From positions 23,452 through 87,451 of the forward strand of contig CAIQHG010000068.1 in assembly GCA_903871545.1 (NCBI GenBank): a stretch of 64,000 bases of DNA, in the 5' to 3' direction. The position numbers and the translations under genes were made by a program. Shown in pieces: positions 7,454 to 16,146 of this stretch (its first letter is position 1; each line of letters begins with the position of its first letter). Under the pieces are notes generated by a model. That model was not told the DNA's origin and did no database searches. It saw nothing but the letters and a program-made list of their open reading frames with translations. The DNA comes from an uncultured Burkholderiales bacterium. GTDB taxonomy: Bacteria > Pseudomonadota > Gammaproteobacteria > Burkholderiales > Burkholderiaceae_C.

Positions 7454-9769
7454 ATGAGTGATAGTTGTTGCCAAAATGCCGAAGTGCCCAGTAAGTTAAA
7501 AGATCTTGTATGCGGCATGACCGTAACAACAGCGTCAAACCATACCTGCTCTCTTAATGGGGTATCGTATTATTTTTGTAGCTCTGGATGTAAAGAAAAA
7601 TTTATTAGCTCGCCTAACAAATACCTTGATAAGCACTCAAGCGATACAGTAACGGCAACTCTTGCAGCAGGAGTAATTTATACGTGTCCTATGCATCCTC
7701 AAATTGAGCAAGATCATCCTGGCCCTTGTCCACTTTGTGGCATGTCTTTGGAGCCATTAATGCCTCAATTAGTGGAGGAGGAGGAAGAAAACCCTGAGCT
7801 ATTGAGTTTTCAAAGGCGCTTTTGGTGGACTCTGCCGTTTACAGTAGTAGTCACAACATTAGCCATGTTTGGCCATGAACTCCATTTGATGGATATTAGA
7901 TCCCAAACTTGGTTAGAGTTATTTCTTTCTTTGCCAATTGTGCTTTGGGCGGGATGGCCATTTTTCCAGCGCGGCGTTGAATCTGTTATCAACCGTAGTC
8001 CCAATATGTGGACTTTGATTGGACTTGGCACCAGTGCCGCGTTTATTTATAGTTTAGCGGCAACTATTGCACCACAACTCTTTCCCGTATCATTTATGTC
8101 GATGGGCAGAGTTAGCGTTTACTTTGAAGCTTCAGCAGGAATTATTTCTTTAACGCTACTTGGGCAATTATTGGAACTTAAAGCGCGTTCGCAAACGTCT
8201 GGGGCAATCAAATTATTATTAGGATTGGCGCCTAGGACCGTCAGAAGAATTAATGATGGTGGCACTGAGGAAGACACTCCATTAGCCAATGTCCACATCG
8301 GCGATTTGCTCCGAGTACGTCCGGGAGAAAAGGTTCCTGTTGATGGAGTGGTTATTGAGGGATCTAGTGCAATCGATGAGTCGATGCTCACTGGCGAGTC
8401 ATTGCCTGTGAGTAAAAAGCTGGGTGATAAAGTAATTGGCGCAACAATCAATACCAACGGTGCATTAATTATTCGGGCAGAGCATGTGGGTTCTTCGACA
8501 ATTTTGGCACAAATTGTTCAGATGGTTGCACAAGCACAGCGTTCAAGGGCTCCGATGCAAAGAATGGCTGATGTGGTTGCTGGATATTTTGTCCTTGCTG
8601 TCGTTTCAGTAGCCTTGATTTCATTTTTTACATGGGGATTTTTTGGCCCTCAGCCTAGCTGGGTATTTGGCTTAATCAACGCCGTGTCCGTTTTGATTAT
8701 TGCTTGTCCATGTGCTTTAGGGCTGGCTACGCCGATGTCCATTATGGTTGCCACGGGCAAAGGAGCAAGGAAAGGCATCTTATTTCGTAATGCCACGGCA
8801 ATTGAAAACTTACACAAAGTCAACACCTTAATTATTGATAAAACTGGCACTTTGACTGAAGGCAAGCCTGTATTTGATAAAGCTATAGCAACCGTAGGTT
8901 TTGAGGTTGATGAGATTTTGCGATTGGCGGCAAGCCTTGATCAAGGAAGCGAACATCCACTCGCCGATGCTATTGTGTATGCGGCAAGAGTACGACATCT
9001 AACACTAGATAAACCAGAGCACTTTGAAGCCATTTCAGGTATGGGAGTGAAAGGTAATATTGGCACACTTCATTTAACTCTGGGTAATACGACTTTAATG
9101 GAGAAACTGGGCATATCGGTTGATAGCTTAAGAGTGCAAGCCGAACAATTACGATCTGAAAGTGCTAGCGTAATGTATTTGGCAGTTAATCAAAAATTAG
9201 CTGGATTATTGGCAGTCTCTGATCCTATTAAAGCTACGAGTTCCGAGGCCCTGCAAAGGCTAAGAGATTTGGGTTTACGAATTGTTATGGCTACGGGTGA
9301 TGGTTTGACAACTGCGAAATCAGTGGGACAACGCCTTGGAATCGAAGAAGTTTACGGCGAAGTGAAACCTATTGATAAGTTAGAGTTAGTCACTCGGTTA
9401 CAAAATGAAGGTTGTATTGTGGCAATGGCAGGCGATGGCATTAATGATGCACCGGCTTTAGCTAAGGCAAATATCGGCATTGCTATGGGAACCGGCACTG
9501 ATGTTGCCATGAATAGCGCCCAGATTACTTTAGTCAAGGGGGATTTGAGAGGTATCGCAATTGCTTTTTCAATATCTAAAGCTACAGTTGACAATATGAA
9601 GCAGAATTTAGCATTTGCATTTCTCTACAACTCGCTGGGCATTCCTATTGCTGCTGGAGTTCTTTATCCACTAACAGGTTGGCTGCTATCGCCATTAATT
9701 GCCGCATTGGCTATGAGCTTTAGCTCAGTCTCTGTAATCACCAATGCATTGCGTTTAAGAAATAAATGA
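7454..9769 (+). CDS. copA: Cu(+)-transporting P1B-type ATPase
   Basis: A copper-exporting P-type ATPase of about 771 residues in the inner membrane. Order of parts: YHS domain ([21 protein letters not shown]), a heavy-metal-binding zinc-ribbon-like motif ([20 protein letters not shown], around residues 75-105), then the pump core. Core motifs: TGE in the actuator (MLTGESLPV), the membrane CPC ([11 protein letters not shown], near residue 418), the phosphorylation site [11 protein letters not shown] (near 462), HPLA in the nucleotide domain, and [10 protein letters not shown] (near 660). CPC with YHS points to Cu(I) or Ag(I). I start at 7454 because AAGGA lies five bases upstream; starts at 7415 (TTG) and 7448 are also in frame. 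The FNR-type promoter upstream suggests a link to respiratory copper supply. Confidence 0.93.
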   Translation: MSDSCCQNAEVPSKLKDLVCGMTVTTASNHTCSLNGVSYYFCSSGCKEKFISSPNKYLDKHSSDTVTATLAAGVIYTCPMHPQIEQDHPGPCPLCGMSLEPLMPQLVEEEEENPELLSFQRRFWWTLPFTVVVTTLAMFGHELHLMDIRSQTWLELFLSLPIVLWAGWPFFQRGVESVINRSPNMWTLIGLGTSAAFIYSLAATIAPQLFPVSFMSMGRVSVYFEASAGIISLTLLGQLLELKARSQTSGAIKLLLGLAPRTVRRINDGGTEEDTPLANVHIGDLLRVRPGEKVPVDGVVIEGSSAIDESMLTGESLPVSKKLGDKVIGATINTNGALIIRAEHVGSSTILAQIVQMVAQAQRSRAPMQRMADVVAGYFVLAVVSVALISFFTWGFFGPQPSWVFGLINAVSVLIIACPCALGLATPMSIMVATGKGARKGILFRNATAIENLHKVNTLIIDKTGTLTEGKPVFDKAIATVGFEVDEILRLAASLDQGSEHPLADAIVYAARVRHLTLDKPEHFEAISGMGVKGNIGTLHLTLGNTTLMEKLGISVDSLRVQAEQLRSESASVMYLAVNQKLAGLLAVSDPIKATSSEALQRLRDLGLRIVMATGDGLTTAKSVGQRLGIEEVYGEVKPIDKLELVTRLQNEGCIVAMAGDGINDAPALAKANIGIAMGTGTDVAMNSAQITLVKGDLRGIAIAFSISKATVDNMKQNLAFAFLYNSLGIPIAAGVLYPLTGWLLSPLIAALAMSFSSVSVITNALRLRNK

Positions 9770-9902
9770 TGTTGGTAGAGTCGAATTTAGCGACACTGAT
9801 CATTCAGGAATGATTAACCCAAGTATTTTGGGATATAAAGCTCCGCAATCAATGGAAATGAATCATGAAATGTCAGTAGATCATGCGGAACATATGAAGT
9901 AA
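9768..9902 (+). pseudogene. Met/His-rich C-terminal fragment
   Basis: Directly after the ATPase stop, another frame reads 44 codons to a TAA at 9900-9902 without a usable start. It contains NPSILGYKAPQSM and ends MEMNHEMSVDHAEHMK, rich in Met and His as in copper-binding tails. It appears to be the end of a deleted copper-resistance gene; I cannot name the family. Confidence 0.35.
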
Positions 9903-9966
9903 GTATTTGAAATGGATGATTCATCTAAGGCTCTGGTAGAGTCCGTCCCTAGCCACCAAGATTCAC

Positions 9967-9995
9967 AATAGCCTACATGCTGGGCTATTTTCTTT
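9967..9995 (+). terminator. rho-independent terminator
   Basis: AATAGCC (9967-9973) pairs with GGCTATT (9983-9989) around a nine-base loop and is followed by TTTCTTTT. It lies about 200 bases past the copper ATPase and just after a CCACCA-ended sequence, so it may originally have served a tRNA gene. Confidence 0.65.
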
Positions 9996-10154
9996 TCAGT
10001 TTATCTAAAAGTAATTGATGGCTTTTCTCACCTAAAGCCAGCGTTGCTAGTCTACTCCCAGAACTTCTAATCTAAATATCAGGATGCCAAATCCTGTTTT
10101 ACCGTTTCCGCTATTTAAGTGGCACTGTGCTCGGGGAACTCATGAGAAATTTTA

Positions 10155-10393
10155 ATTGTAAAAGTAGAGTCAGACCCAAAAAGTGTTGCCGAACCTAAAG
10201 CAGAATTGGCGTCAAACAAATGACCTTAGAAAAAATCATTGCGCCTAAGAGTAATTTACTAACCAGCGTTTTCACTCTATTTGCCAGTTCCAGCACTTTA
10301 ATCTGTTACGCCATCCCTGCTTTATTGGTCACTTTGGGTGCGGGTGCTACTTTATCCACCTTTATCTCCATCTTTCCAAAGATCGTGTGGATT
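10155..10393 (+). repeat. 239-bp direct repeat, copy 2
   Basis: Second copy of the segment at 5111-5349, same orientation, offset 5044 bases, 11 mismatches and no indels. Similarity starts abruptly after the sequence TTTTA and ends abruptly after GTGGATT. Confidence 0.93.
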
Positions 10394-10405
10394 CTAGATG
10401 GCTAA
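10155..10405 (+). pseudogene. truncated MerP/MerT-like duplicate
   Basis: Holds the tail of the HMA frame (IVKVESDPKSVAEPKAELA), the ATGA overlap, and the first 55 or so residues of the MerT-like protein, then stops after WILDG. The metal-binding Cys pair of the first membrane helix has become CY (LICYAIPALL), and the second helix and cytosolic cysteines are lost, so a transport function is unlikely. Confidence 0.7.
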
Positions 10406-10479
10406 ACGTTGAGTCAATGTAAATTGGAAAGATCCTAATTTTGGTACAATATTATTAAAGTAGTTATATAATAAGAGAA

Positions 10480-10734
10480 ATGACAATCACTTACACACAA
10501 CATGCTCTAGCGCGCATGGCTGAAAGAGGTATTGGTCAACAGGAAGTTGAGGCGACGCTGAAAAATCCTTTTCGTCAAATACCTGTCGATCATGGTCGAA
10601 TTGAGTCGCAAGGTTTCATTGAAAGATCTGGCAACAAACAGTTACTTCGAGTTATAAGTGAAGGTCACGTCGTTGTGTTGGTCGTCACTGTAATAGCAAC
10701 TAGCAAATTTCAAAAGTATGGAGTTTCAATATGA
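10480..10734 (+). CDS. DUF4258 domain protein (candidate toxin-like)
   Basis: An 84-residue protein with the DUF4258 signature: YTQHALARMAERGI at the N-terminus (H-A-x-x-R-M-x-x-R), then a helix VEATLKNP and a beta-rich C-terminal half (LLRVISEGHVVVLVVTVI). DUF4258 proteins are RelE-like in size and are often encoded next to DUF2283 proteins, in putative toxin-antitoxin or regulatory pairs. The ATG is preceded by AAGAGA. Its last codons overlap the start of the DUF2283 gene (10731-10734). A possible promoter is TTGGTA at 10441 with TATATA/TATAAT at 10465-10472. Biochemical function of the family is not established to my knowledge. Confidence 0.75.
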   Translation: MTITYTQHALARMAERGIGQQEVEATLKNPFRQIPVDHGRIESQGFIERSGNKQLLRVISEGHVVVLVVTVIATSKFQKYGVSI

Positions 10735-10931
10735 AAATTGAATACGATCAGCAAGCCGATGCCATGTATATACGCTTACGTGCAGGCAATGTGGCAGAGA
10801 GTGAAGAAATTCGACCCGGTGTTGTGTTTGACTATGACGTCGAAGGCAAAGTGCTTGGCATTGAAATGCTAGATGTGAGCGAACGCACGGATAACCCACG
10901 CGAGTTGGCTATGGAGTTGGTGGGTGGGTGA
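10731..10931 (+). CDS. DUF2283 family protein
   Basis: A 66-residue protein with the characteristic start MKIEYDQQADAMYIRLR, followed by VVFDYDVEGKVLGIEMLDVSER. This is the DUF2283 fold seen beside DUF4258 proteins in many bacteria. It starts inside the stop region of the DUF4258 gene (ATGA overlap) and its end overlaps the following regulator, so all three genes are translationally coupled. It may be the antitoxin or partner of the DUF4258 protein; that is inferred from gene order only. Confidence 0.78.
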   Translation: MKIEYDQQADAMYIRLRAGNVAESEEIRPGVVFDYDVEGKVLGIEMLDVSERTDNPRELAMELVGG

Positions 10932-11157
10932 TTTAGCGCATGCCAAGGTTATGGAGATGCGAGCAGAGTTGATAGACCACGTTCGCCTTGTTGTCCAATC
11001 TGAAGGTTGGACTCAAGCTGAAGTTGCTGAACGCTTTGGCGTAGCTCAAAGCAGGGTGAGTGATCTTTTGAGCGGTAAGACCGAAAAGTTCAGCCTCGAT
11101 ATGCTCATCACTTTGGCCTCGCGCGTAGGGTGCAAAGTTGAACTGGCTGTTGAGTGA
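10924..11157 (+). CDS. XRE-family helix-turn-helix protein (HigA2-like)
   Basis: A 77-residue DNA-binding protein. The helix-turn-helix is plain: WTQAEVAERFGVAQSRVSDLLSGK (residues about 29-52), followed by LDMLITLASRVGCKVEL, the arrangement of the single-domain HTH proteins that act as antitoxin/regulators. The start is a GTG at 10924, overlapping the end of the DUF2283 gene by eight bases; an ATG nine codons in is the alternative. It probably represses the trio's own promoter. Confidence 0.78.
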   Translation: MGDLAHAKVMEMRAELIDHVRLVVQSEGWTQAEVAERFGVAQSRVSDLLSGKTEKFSLDMLITLASRVGCKVELAVE

Positions 11158-11378
11158 CTTGACATGTGCGCGAACTGATGCTTGGTATGTTTACATCTTG
11201 TGCTTATCTTTGAAATGAAAGTTTGATGCACAAAAATATTTACAAGCTCTGAAAATCAAATCAAGAATATCTTAAAAATCTGTTTGAGCCGACTCTTAAT
11301 TATGAGGGTCTCATGGTGCAAATTCATGTTTGGTGGCTAGAAGATGCTGGTTCTTCAGGAGGGGGAGATAAGGCAGTT

Positions 11379-12116
11379 TTAATTTGATGCTCGAGCACCT
11401 AAATAAGCGGCCTCAAGTTTAGCGACTAAACCCTCCTCCTGTGCATCCGCTTCTAGTACGATTTTTCCCTGCGTGAGTGCATAAACTCGGTTTGAGACAG
11501 AAAGTGCCTTCTCAATTAATTGCTCAACCAACAAAATGGCTACGCCTTTATTTTTTAACTCACTCAGCACACCCAGCACGCGGTCTACTAAGACGGGAGA
11601 TAGGCCAGCGGAGGGCTCATCTAACATCATAAGCTTTGGGCTTCTAACCAACCCCTGTGCAACGGCGAGCATTTGACGTTGCCCACCGCTGAGAGAGCCT
11701 CCCAACTCTGATTTTTTTTCTGCTATTTCAGGGAAGAAATGAAGCGCTTCCTCAACTTTTTCGCGTCTAACAATGGGGGCCAAGTTATATCCTGCCAACA
11801 GCAAATTATCATAAACTGATATTTGAGTAAATATCCGGTGTCCATCAATCACGTGGACTAATCCTGCGCGCACAAAATTTCGAGCCGATTGAGAACCCAT
11901 GGATTGCCCTGCAAATTCAATCTCACCCGATTGCAATGATATAAGTCCAGAGAGGGATTTGAGCAGTGTGGTTTTCCCCGCGCCGTTGGGTCCCAGTAAA
12001 GAGACTATTTCACCCGCCCCAACTCGGATAGAGATATCCTTCAGCACATTTAATTTGCCGTAACCTGCACAAACGCCTTTGACTTGCAATAAATTTTCAG
12101 GAACCCAGGTATGCAC
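11379..12116 (-). CDS. livF: LivF-type ABC ATPase
   Basis: Cytoplasmic ATPase of a branched-chain amino acid/carboxylate-type ABC importer, about 245 residues. Walker A GPNGAGKTT near residue 40, signature LSGGQRQML near 140, Walker B KLMMLDEPSAGLSPV just after, and the LivF-typical HVIDGHRIF. The GTG at 12116 gives a normal family length and overlaps the upstream gene by 20 bases; the frame itself stays open to 12158. It closes the minus-strand transporter operon. Confidence 0.87.
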   Translation of the reverse strand: MHTWVPENLLQVKGVCAGYGKLNVLKDISIRVGAGEIVSLLGPNGAGKTTLLKSLSGLISLQSGEIEFAGQSMGSQSARNFVRAGLVHVIDGHRIFTQISVYDNLLLAGYNLAPIVRREKVEEALHFFPEIAEKKSELGGSLSGGQRQMLAVAQGLVRSPKLMMLDEPSAGLSPVLVDRVLGVLSELKNKGVAILLVEQLIEKALSVSNRVYALTQGKIVLEADAQEEGLVAKLEAAYLGARASN

Positions 12117-13911
12117 TGACGACCTCCTTGTTAGAGCGAACGGCGTCGGGAGAACCACTGGCTAAAGCTTTACCAAAATTTAGCACTGTTACATAGTCAC
12201 AAATATCGAAAATTAGATCTGCATGATGTTCAACAAGTAAAACCGCAACTCCCGTCTTAGAGATCGCTTTGATCATTTCCCCCAACCGACCAATCTCAGC
12301 CACGGATAATCCCGCAGCCGGCTCATCTAGCATCAACAATTTAGGCCTGCTAATCAAAGCCCGTGCAATCTCCACAAACCGCAACTCACTGTGCTGCAAT
12401 CGGTCTGCTCTGACATATGCTAATTCTCTTAAACCCACCGCGCTCAATATGTCCAAAGCCATGGCGCGCAACCTCGCCTCGTCTCTTTTGTGTCTAGGGA
12501 GTGCTAAGGCAACTTCAATAAAACTTGCCTCATTGAATTTAACCGCTCCGATCATCACATTATCAATAACCGAAGCTTCTCCAACGATTTTAGGGGTCTG
12601 AAAAGTTCGAGCAATCCCAGAGCCGGTTCTAAGGTGCGACAGACCTGGCACTAATTCAGCCCCCCAAAATTTCATCTCTCCTTTGTTGGGCGCGTAATAA
12701 CCAGAAATAGCGTTTAGAGTGGTTGTTTTCCCACTTCCGTTAGGACCAATCAATCCGTGTACTTGCCCGCTATGTACCTCCAAACTCAAACCATTGATGG
12801 CATACAAAGCACCAAACCGGAGATCTATATCTTTTAAAACCAAAGAGCCTTTGCTTGACAAGCTCAGTCCAAGATTATTCAAAAAATTGATTTGGGGAAC
12901 AATTTCACGATCTGAACCAAGGGGTCTTTTATTTTTAAAATCAATCAACGCCCCAATTCCACCCGGAACGACTAAAACAATAATAAGAAGTAAAACCGCG
13001 TATAAGAAATTAGACCAAGCAGCAAGAGGAGCGGCTACCTCTGGTAGTAGTGTCAAAATAATAGTCCCCAGCATTGGACCTAAGATGGAGCCTCTGCCGC
13101 CAATCAATATGGATATAAAAAATAGTACGGATAACTCAAACGTAAAGGCATCTGGGGTGATGTAGGTTTGTAAAGTGGCAAACAACCCACCCGATACCCC
13201 GGCCAGCATTCCAGCAACGATGAAAACTTTTATCAACGCATACGGTTTGTAAATTCCACAAGCCTCTGCCGCCACCTCCGCGTCCCGGATAGCCACTAAA
13301 GCTCTTCCGTGTTGACTATGTGCAATATTGTGCGTGACCCACGTGCTAAAAATAGCGATCAATATACATAGCGCGTAAAACCCCCACGGCGTATTAAATG
13401 GTGCGGGAAACTCGGGGCCAACAATCCCAATACCTCCACCCGTCACATTTTGCCAAGCCAATGCGATCTGAGTCACGATGGTGGCAAACCCCAGAGTGCT
13501 CATCGCAAAATAAAATGTTCTTAGCCGTAGCGCAGGTAAACCTACGATGACCCCAAACACAGAGCCCACACCCCCGGCAATGAGGAGCGCAATAAATGAG
13601 GGCAGCGCAGGTAAGACGTTGCCTGCTGCTAAAACACTGGTGGTGTAAGCGCCAAGCGTTAAAAGGGCGACATAACCAATGGCCAACTGACCCGCGTACC
13701 CCACAACCAGATTTAGTCCCGATACCAATACCCAGTAAATAGCAGCCCTCGTTGCAATTAACGCCCAGTAGTCATTGCTCACAAAGGGTAGCACCCCGCA
13801 TAAGACGAGTATGGCGATAAATCCCGTATTACCAAACTGAGCGAATCGACTTACATAATCCTCAACGATTGACGTCCTTCTCTTACCCTCAGATGCCACG
13901 TTTTGCATCAC
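12097..13911 (-). CDS. fused LivM permease - LivG ATPase
   Basis: A 604-residue fusion. Residues 1 to about 330 form a LivM-type permease with eight to ten membrane segments (GLNLVVGYAGQLAIGYVALL, LRTFYFAMSTLGFATI and GRGSILGPMLGT are typical). From about 345 on comes a LivG-type ATPase with Walker A GLIGPNGSGKTTTLN near 385, signature LQHSELRFVEIARAL, and Walker B LLMLDEPAAGLS near 525. The ABC signature is degenerate (QHSEL in place of LSGGQ-type), as in many LivG proteins where it reads LSYGEQR. The gene overlaps livH by four bases (ATGA). Such fusions occur in Burkholderiales; the second Liv set in this window is unfused. Confidence 0.88.
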   Translation of the reverse strand: MMQNVASEGKRRTSIVEDYVSRFAQFGNTGFIAILVLCGVLPFVSNDYWALIATRAAIYWVLVSGLNLVVGYAGQLAIGYVALLTLGAYTTSVLAAGNVLPALPSFIALLIAGGVGSVFGVIVGLPALRLRTFYFAMSTLGFATIVTQIALAWQNVTGGGIGIVGPEFPAPFNTPWGFYALCILIAIFSTWVTHNIAHSQHGRALVAIRDAEVAAEACGIYKPYALIKVFIVAGMLAGVSGGLFATLQTYITPDAFTFELSVLFFISILIGGRGSILGPMLGTIILTLLPEVAAPLAAWSNFLYAVLLLIIVLVVPGGIGALIDFKNKRPLGSDREIVPQINFLNNLGLSLSSKGSLVLKDIDLRFGALYAINGLSLEVHSGQVHGLIGPNGSGKTTTLNAISGYYAPNKGEMKFWGAELVPGLSHLRTGSGIARTFQTPKIVGEASVIDNVMIGAVKFNEASFIEVALALPRHKRDEARLRAMALDILSAVGLRELAYVRADRLQHSELRFVEIARALISRPKLLMLDEPAAGLSVAEIGRLGEMIKAISKTGVAVLLVEHHADLIFDICDYVTVLNFGKALASGSPDAVRSNKEVVSAYLGS

Positions 13912-14765
13912 ACTCTCCTCATTAAAGTGGAGCTAAATAGACCCTGGGGGGCAAAAAGTAAGACCACAATAAAAAGTGTAAAAACAGCCACTGACGCAAA
14001 AATTCCGCCCACTAAGAAATTAGCCGCTTGTTGAAACAATCCCAGAGCCAGTCCACCCAATACGGCGCCCTTGTTGTTTCCCAGCCCCCCCAAAGCAACG
14101 GGCACAAAACCGTAAAAATTTAGCAGCGCTCCGTTTGCAAAAAAGGCGAGCATAAGCTCACCCCCAGAAAACCCTGCCATACCCCCTATTGCGCCCGCCA
14201 AGGCATAGCTTGCGATTCGCAAATTACGCTCCGGAAGTCCAAGCGCCTGAGCAGCCATATTATCTTCCGCAATAGCCACAAAGGCTCTTCCCACCAATGT
14301 GTAGCGATACACATACTCAAGCGCTGCGATAGTCAAGCCACAGGCTATGACGGGAATCCAAAACTTTTCATCCCAAATATCCGAGCCTACGTTAAATAGA
14401 CGAGGAAACGCTTTGGGCTCAGTTCCCCATTTAATTGCAGTGACTTGTTGGATCATCAAGGCCAACGCCAAAGTCGAGAGAACATATAGATGCTGATCCA
14501 AACTCTTTAAGACTGGGCGAACCGCTACATACTCAGTGACAACGCCAATCAATGCGCAACTCAAAAGCACCAACGGCAGACCAACCCAAAGTGGCAAGCC
14601 CCATGCGATCATGTACAAAGATCCCAACACCCCGCCCAACATCCCCACTTGGCCAGCAGTAAAGCTCATCACCCGGGAGGTTGAAAACATGGTGTTGTAG
14701 GAAATGCCTACGAGTGCATATATAGCGCCCATAGCAAGACCAGAAACAAAAATAGTTCCAAACAT
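13908..14765 (-). CDS. livH: LivH-type ABC permease
   Basis: Inner-membrane permease of 285 residues with about eight hydrophobic helices. LivH signatures: GAIYALVGISYNTMFSTSRV at the N-terminus, FTAGQVGMLGGVLGS, GRAFVAIAEDNMAAQALGL in the cytosolic loop and LGGLGNNKGAVLGGLALG near the end. It follows the receptor gene by 12 bases and overlaps the LivM-LivG fusion by four, so these genes are cotranscribed. Confidence 0.88.
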   Translation of the reverse strand: MFGTIFVSGLAMGAIYALVGISYNTMFSTSRVMSFTAGQVGMLGGVLGSLYMIAWGLPLWVGLPLVLLSCALIGVVTEYVAVRPVLKSLDQHLYVLSTLALALMIQQVTAIKWGTEPKAFPRLFNVGSDIWDEKFWIPVIACGLTIAALEYVYRYTLVGRAFVAIAEDNMAAQALGLPERNLRIASYALAGAIGGMAGFSGGELMLAFFANGALLNFYGFVPVALGGLGNNKGAVLGGLALGLFQQAANFLVGGIFASVAVFTLFIVVLLFAPQGLFSSTLMRRV

Positions 14766-14777
14766 GGGGGGCGGATC

Positions 14778-15986
14778 TTAAATATAGCCGGGAGCTAACG
14801 CAAAAGTCCCGTCCTTAGCAGAACTGGCGATTGACATAACCACCTCCTCTGTTTGGTAGCCGTTGTGTTCAGTCTCACTGTAGGTGTAGGTGCCGAAATA
14901 GCCGGGGTATTTCTTTTGACTATTCAAGTAACCCGTAATTGCAGCACTCTCAGTCGAGCCCGTGCTTTCAATGGCTTTTGTGAACAAAGTAATGGCGTCT
15001 ACGCCTGCTGCAACCCACCAAAGCAAGGTGTCTTTCAACTCAACTTTCCCCTTTAAACGCGCCATCAATTCCTGAGACCGAGCGGGCAACTTGCCCGCAG
15101 AGTCGTAGGAACAGCTTTTATACCCAACTGCGTAAACCTTCTCCCAATTGGCAGGTTTATCCACCAAGCTTGCAATTTCTCCAGAGGACATTGAGGGGTG
15201 ACCTACAAACGGCACGTCCCAGCCCATCGAGCCGCGTGTATTAAAGAGCCTAGCCAACATCCCGGTTGAAACAGTCCAACACACAATTGCCTGTGCGCCC
15301 GCACTTTTTGCGCGCAGCATATCAGGGTTCATATCGGGCTGAGTTGAATCGATATTGGCTGAGTACACGACATCAATTCCCTCTTTCTTAAAAGCGGCGA
15401 CAGAGGCATTAAGAGCCGAGACACCGTAGCCTGTTGTGTCACCCAAAACTGCAACTTTTTTAGCCTTTAAGACATTCACACAATAGTGGCGCACCGCATC
15501 ATCCCACTGCGAGTTGGAGGGAGCTATACGAAAAGAGGTAGGGTATTTGGTCGTATCAATCAATGAATCAACGACACAGGGATGCAAATTAGGCATCTTC
15601 GCCCTAGCCATCAGCGGAGTCACCGCCAAAGACTCCCCCGAATTGGTCGGCCCCCACACTGCGCTGACCTTGACCTGACTGATCATCTCTTGCACGGCGT
15701 TCACCGCTTTTGTGGGGTCACCCTGTGTATCCCTGGTAATGATCTCAATTTTGCGACCCTTCACCCCTCCGCTTGCGTTGATGGCATCGACTGCAAAGAG
15801 AACTCCGCGGTTAAAACCGATAGCAGGCGCGGAGCTGGGGCCAGTCAGGGCCGCCAACCAACCAATCTTAATTGGCTCGTTTTGGGCAGCAGCGATACCG
15901 GGAAACCCAAGCACGCTAGCACCTACGGCGGATACGCCTAAACCAGAGGCAGAGTTAACAAGAAGTTGACGTCGTGAAATTTTCAT
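14778..15986 (-). CDS. periplasmic substrate-binding protein of Liv-type transporter
   Basis: A 402-residue receptor. The N-terminus MKISRRQLLVNSASGLG is a Tat-like signal (SRRQLL) with an Ala-rich end AAAQNE. Mature signatures: IKIGWLAALTGPSSAPA, RDTQGDPTKAVNAVQEMI and SAVWGPTNSGESLAV. GGAG sits eight bases before the ATG. It feeds the LivH, LivM-LivG and LivF genes directly downstream. Two enolase-superfamily genes lie upstream on the same strand, so the ligand is perhaps a hydroxy or sugar acid instead of an amino acid; that is inference. Confidence 0.88.
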   Translation of the reverse strand: MKISRRQLLVNSASGLGVSAVGASVLGFPGIAAAQNEPIKIGWLAALTGPSSAPAIGFNRGVLFAVDAINASGGVKGRKIEIITRDTQGDPTKAVNAVQEMISQVKVSAVWGPTNSGESLAVTPLMARAKMPNLHPCVVDSLIDTTKYPTSFRIAPSNSQWDDAVRHYCVNVLKAKKVAVLGDTTGYGVSALNASVAAFKKEGIDVVYSANIDSTQPDMNPDMLRAKSAGAQAIVCWTVSTGMLARLFNTRGSMGWDVPFVGHPSMSSGEIASLVDKPANWEKVYAVGYKSCSYDSAGKLPARSQELMARLKGKVELKDTLLWWVAAGVDAITLFTKAIESTGSTESAAITGYLNSQKKYPGYFGTYTYSETEHNGYQTEEVVMSIASSAKDGTFALAPGYI

Positions 15987-16059
15987 GAGGGAGTCTCCGT
16001 TTATTTTAAATAAGGGGGAAATTAGAAGTTGACGAAATACGGGGTACGTAACTAAAAAA

Positions 16060-16086
16060 GAGTTGAAAGAGTTGAAAGAGTTTTCT
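16060..16086. repeat. 9-bp tandem repeat (GAGTTGAAA x3, last copy imperfect)
   Basis: Intergenic direct repeat between the first enolase-superfamily gene and the receptor gene. The third unit diverges after GAGTT. Confidence 0.75.
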
Positions 16087-16146
16087 TGTGGGTAGGAGGG
16101 GGGATGTTGCGCAACTTATCCGAAGTTGAAAGTCTAGATTAAGGAG

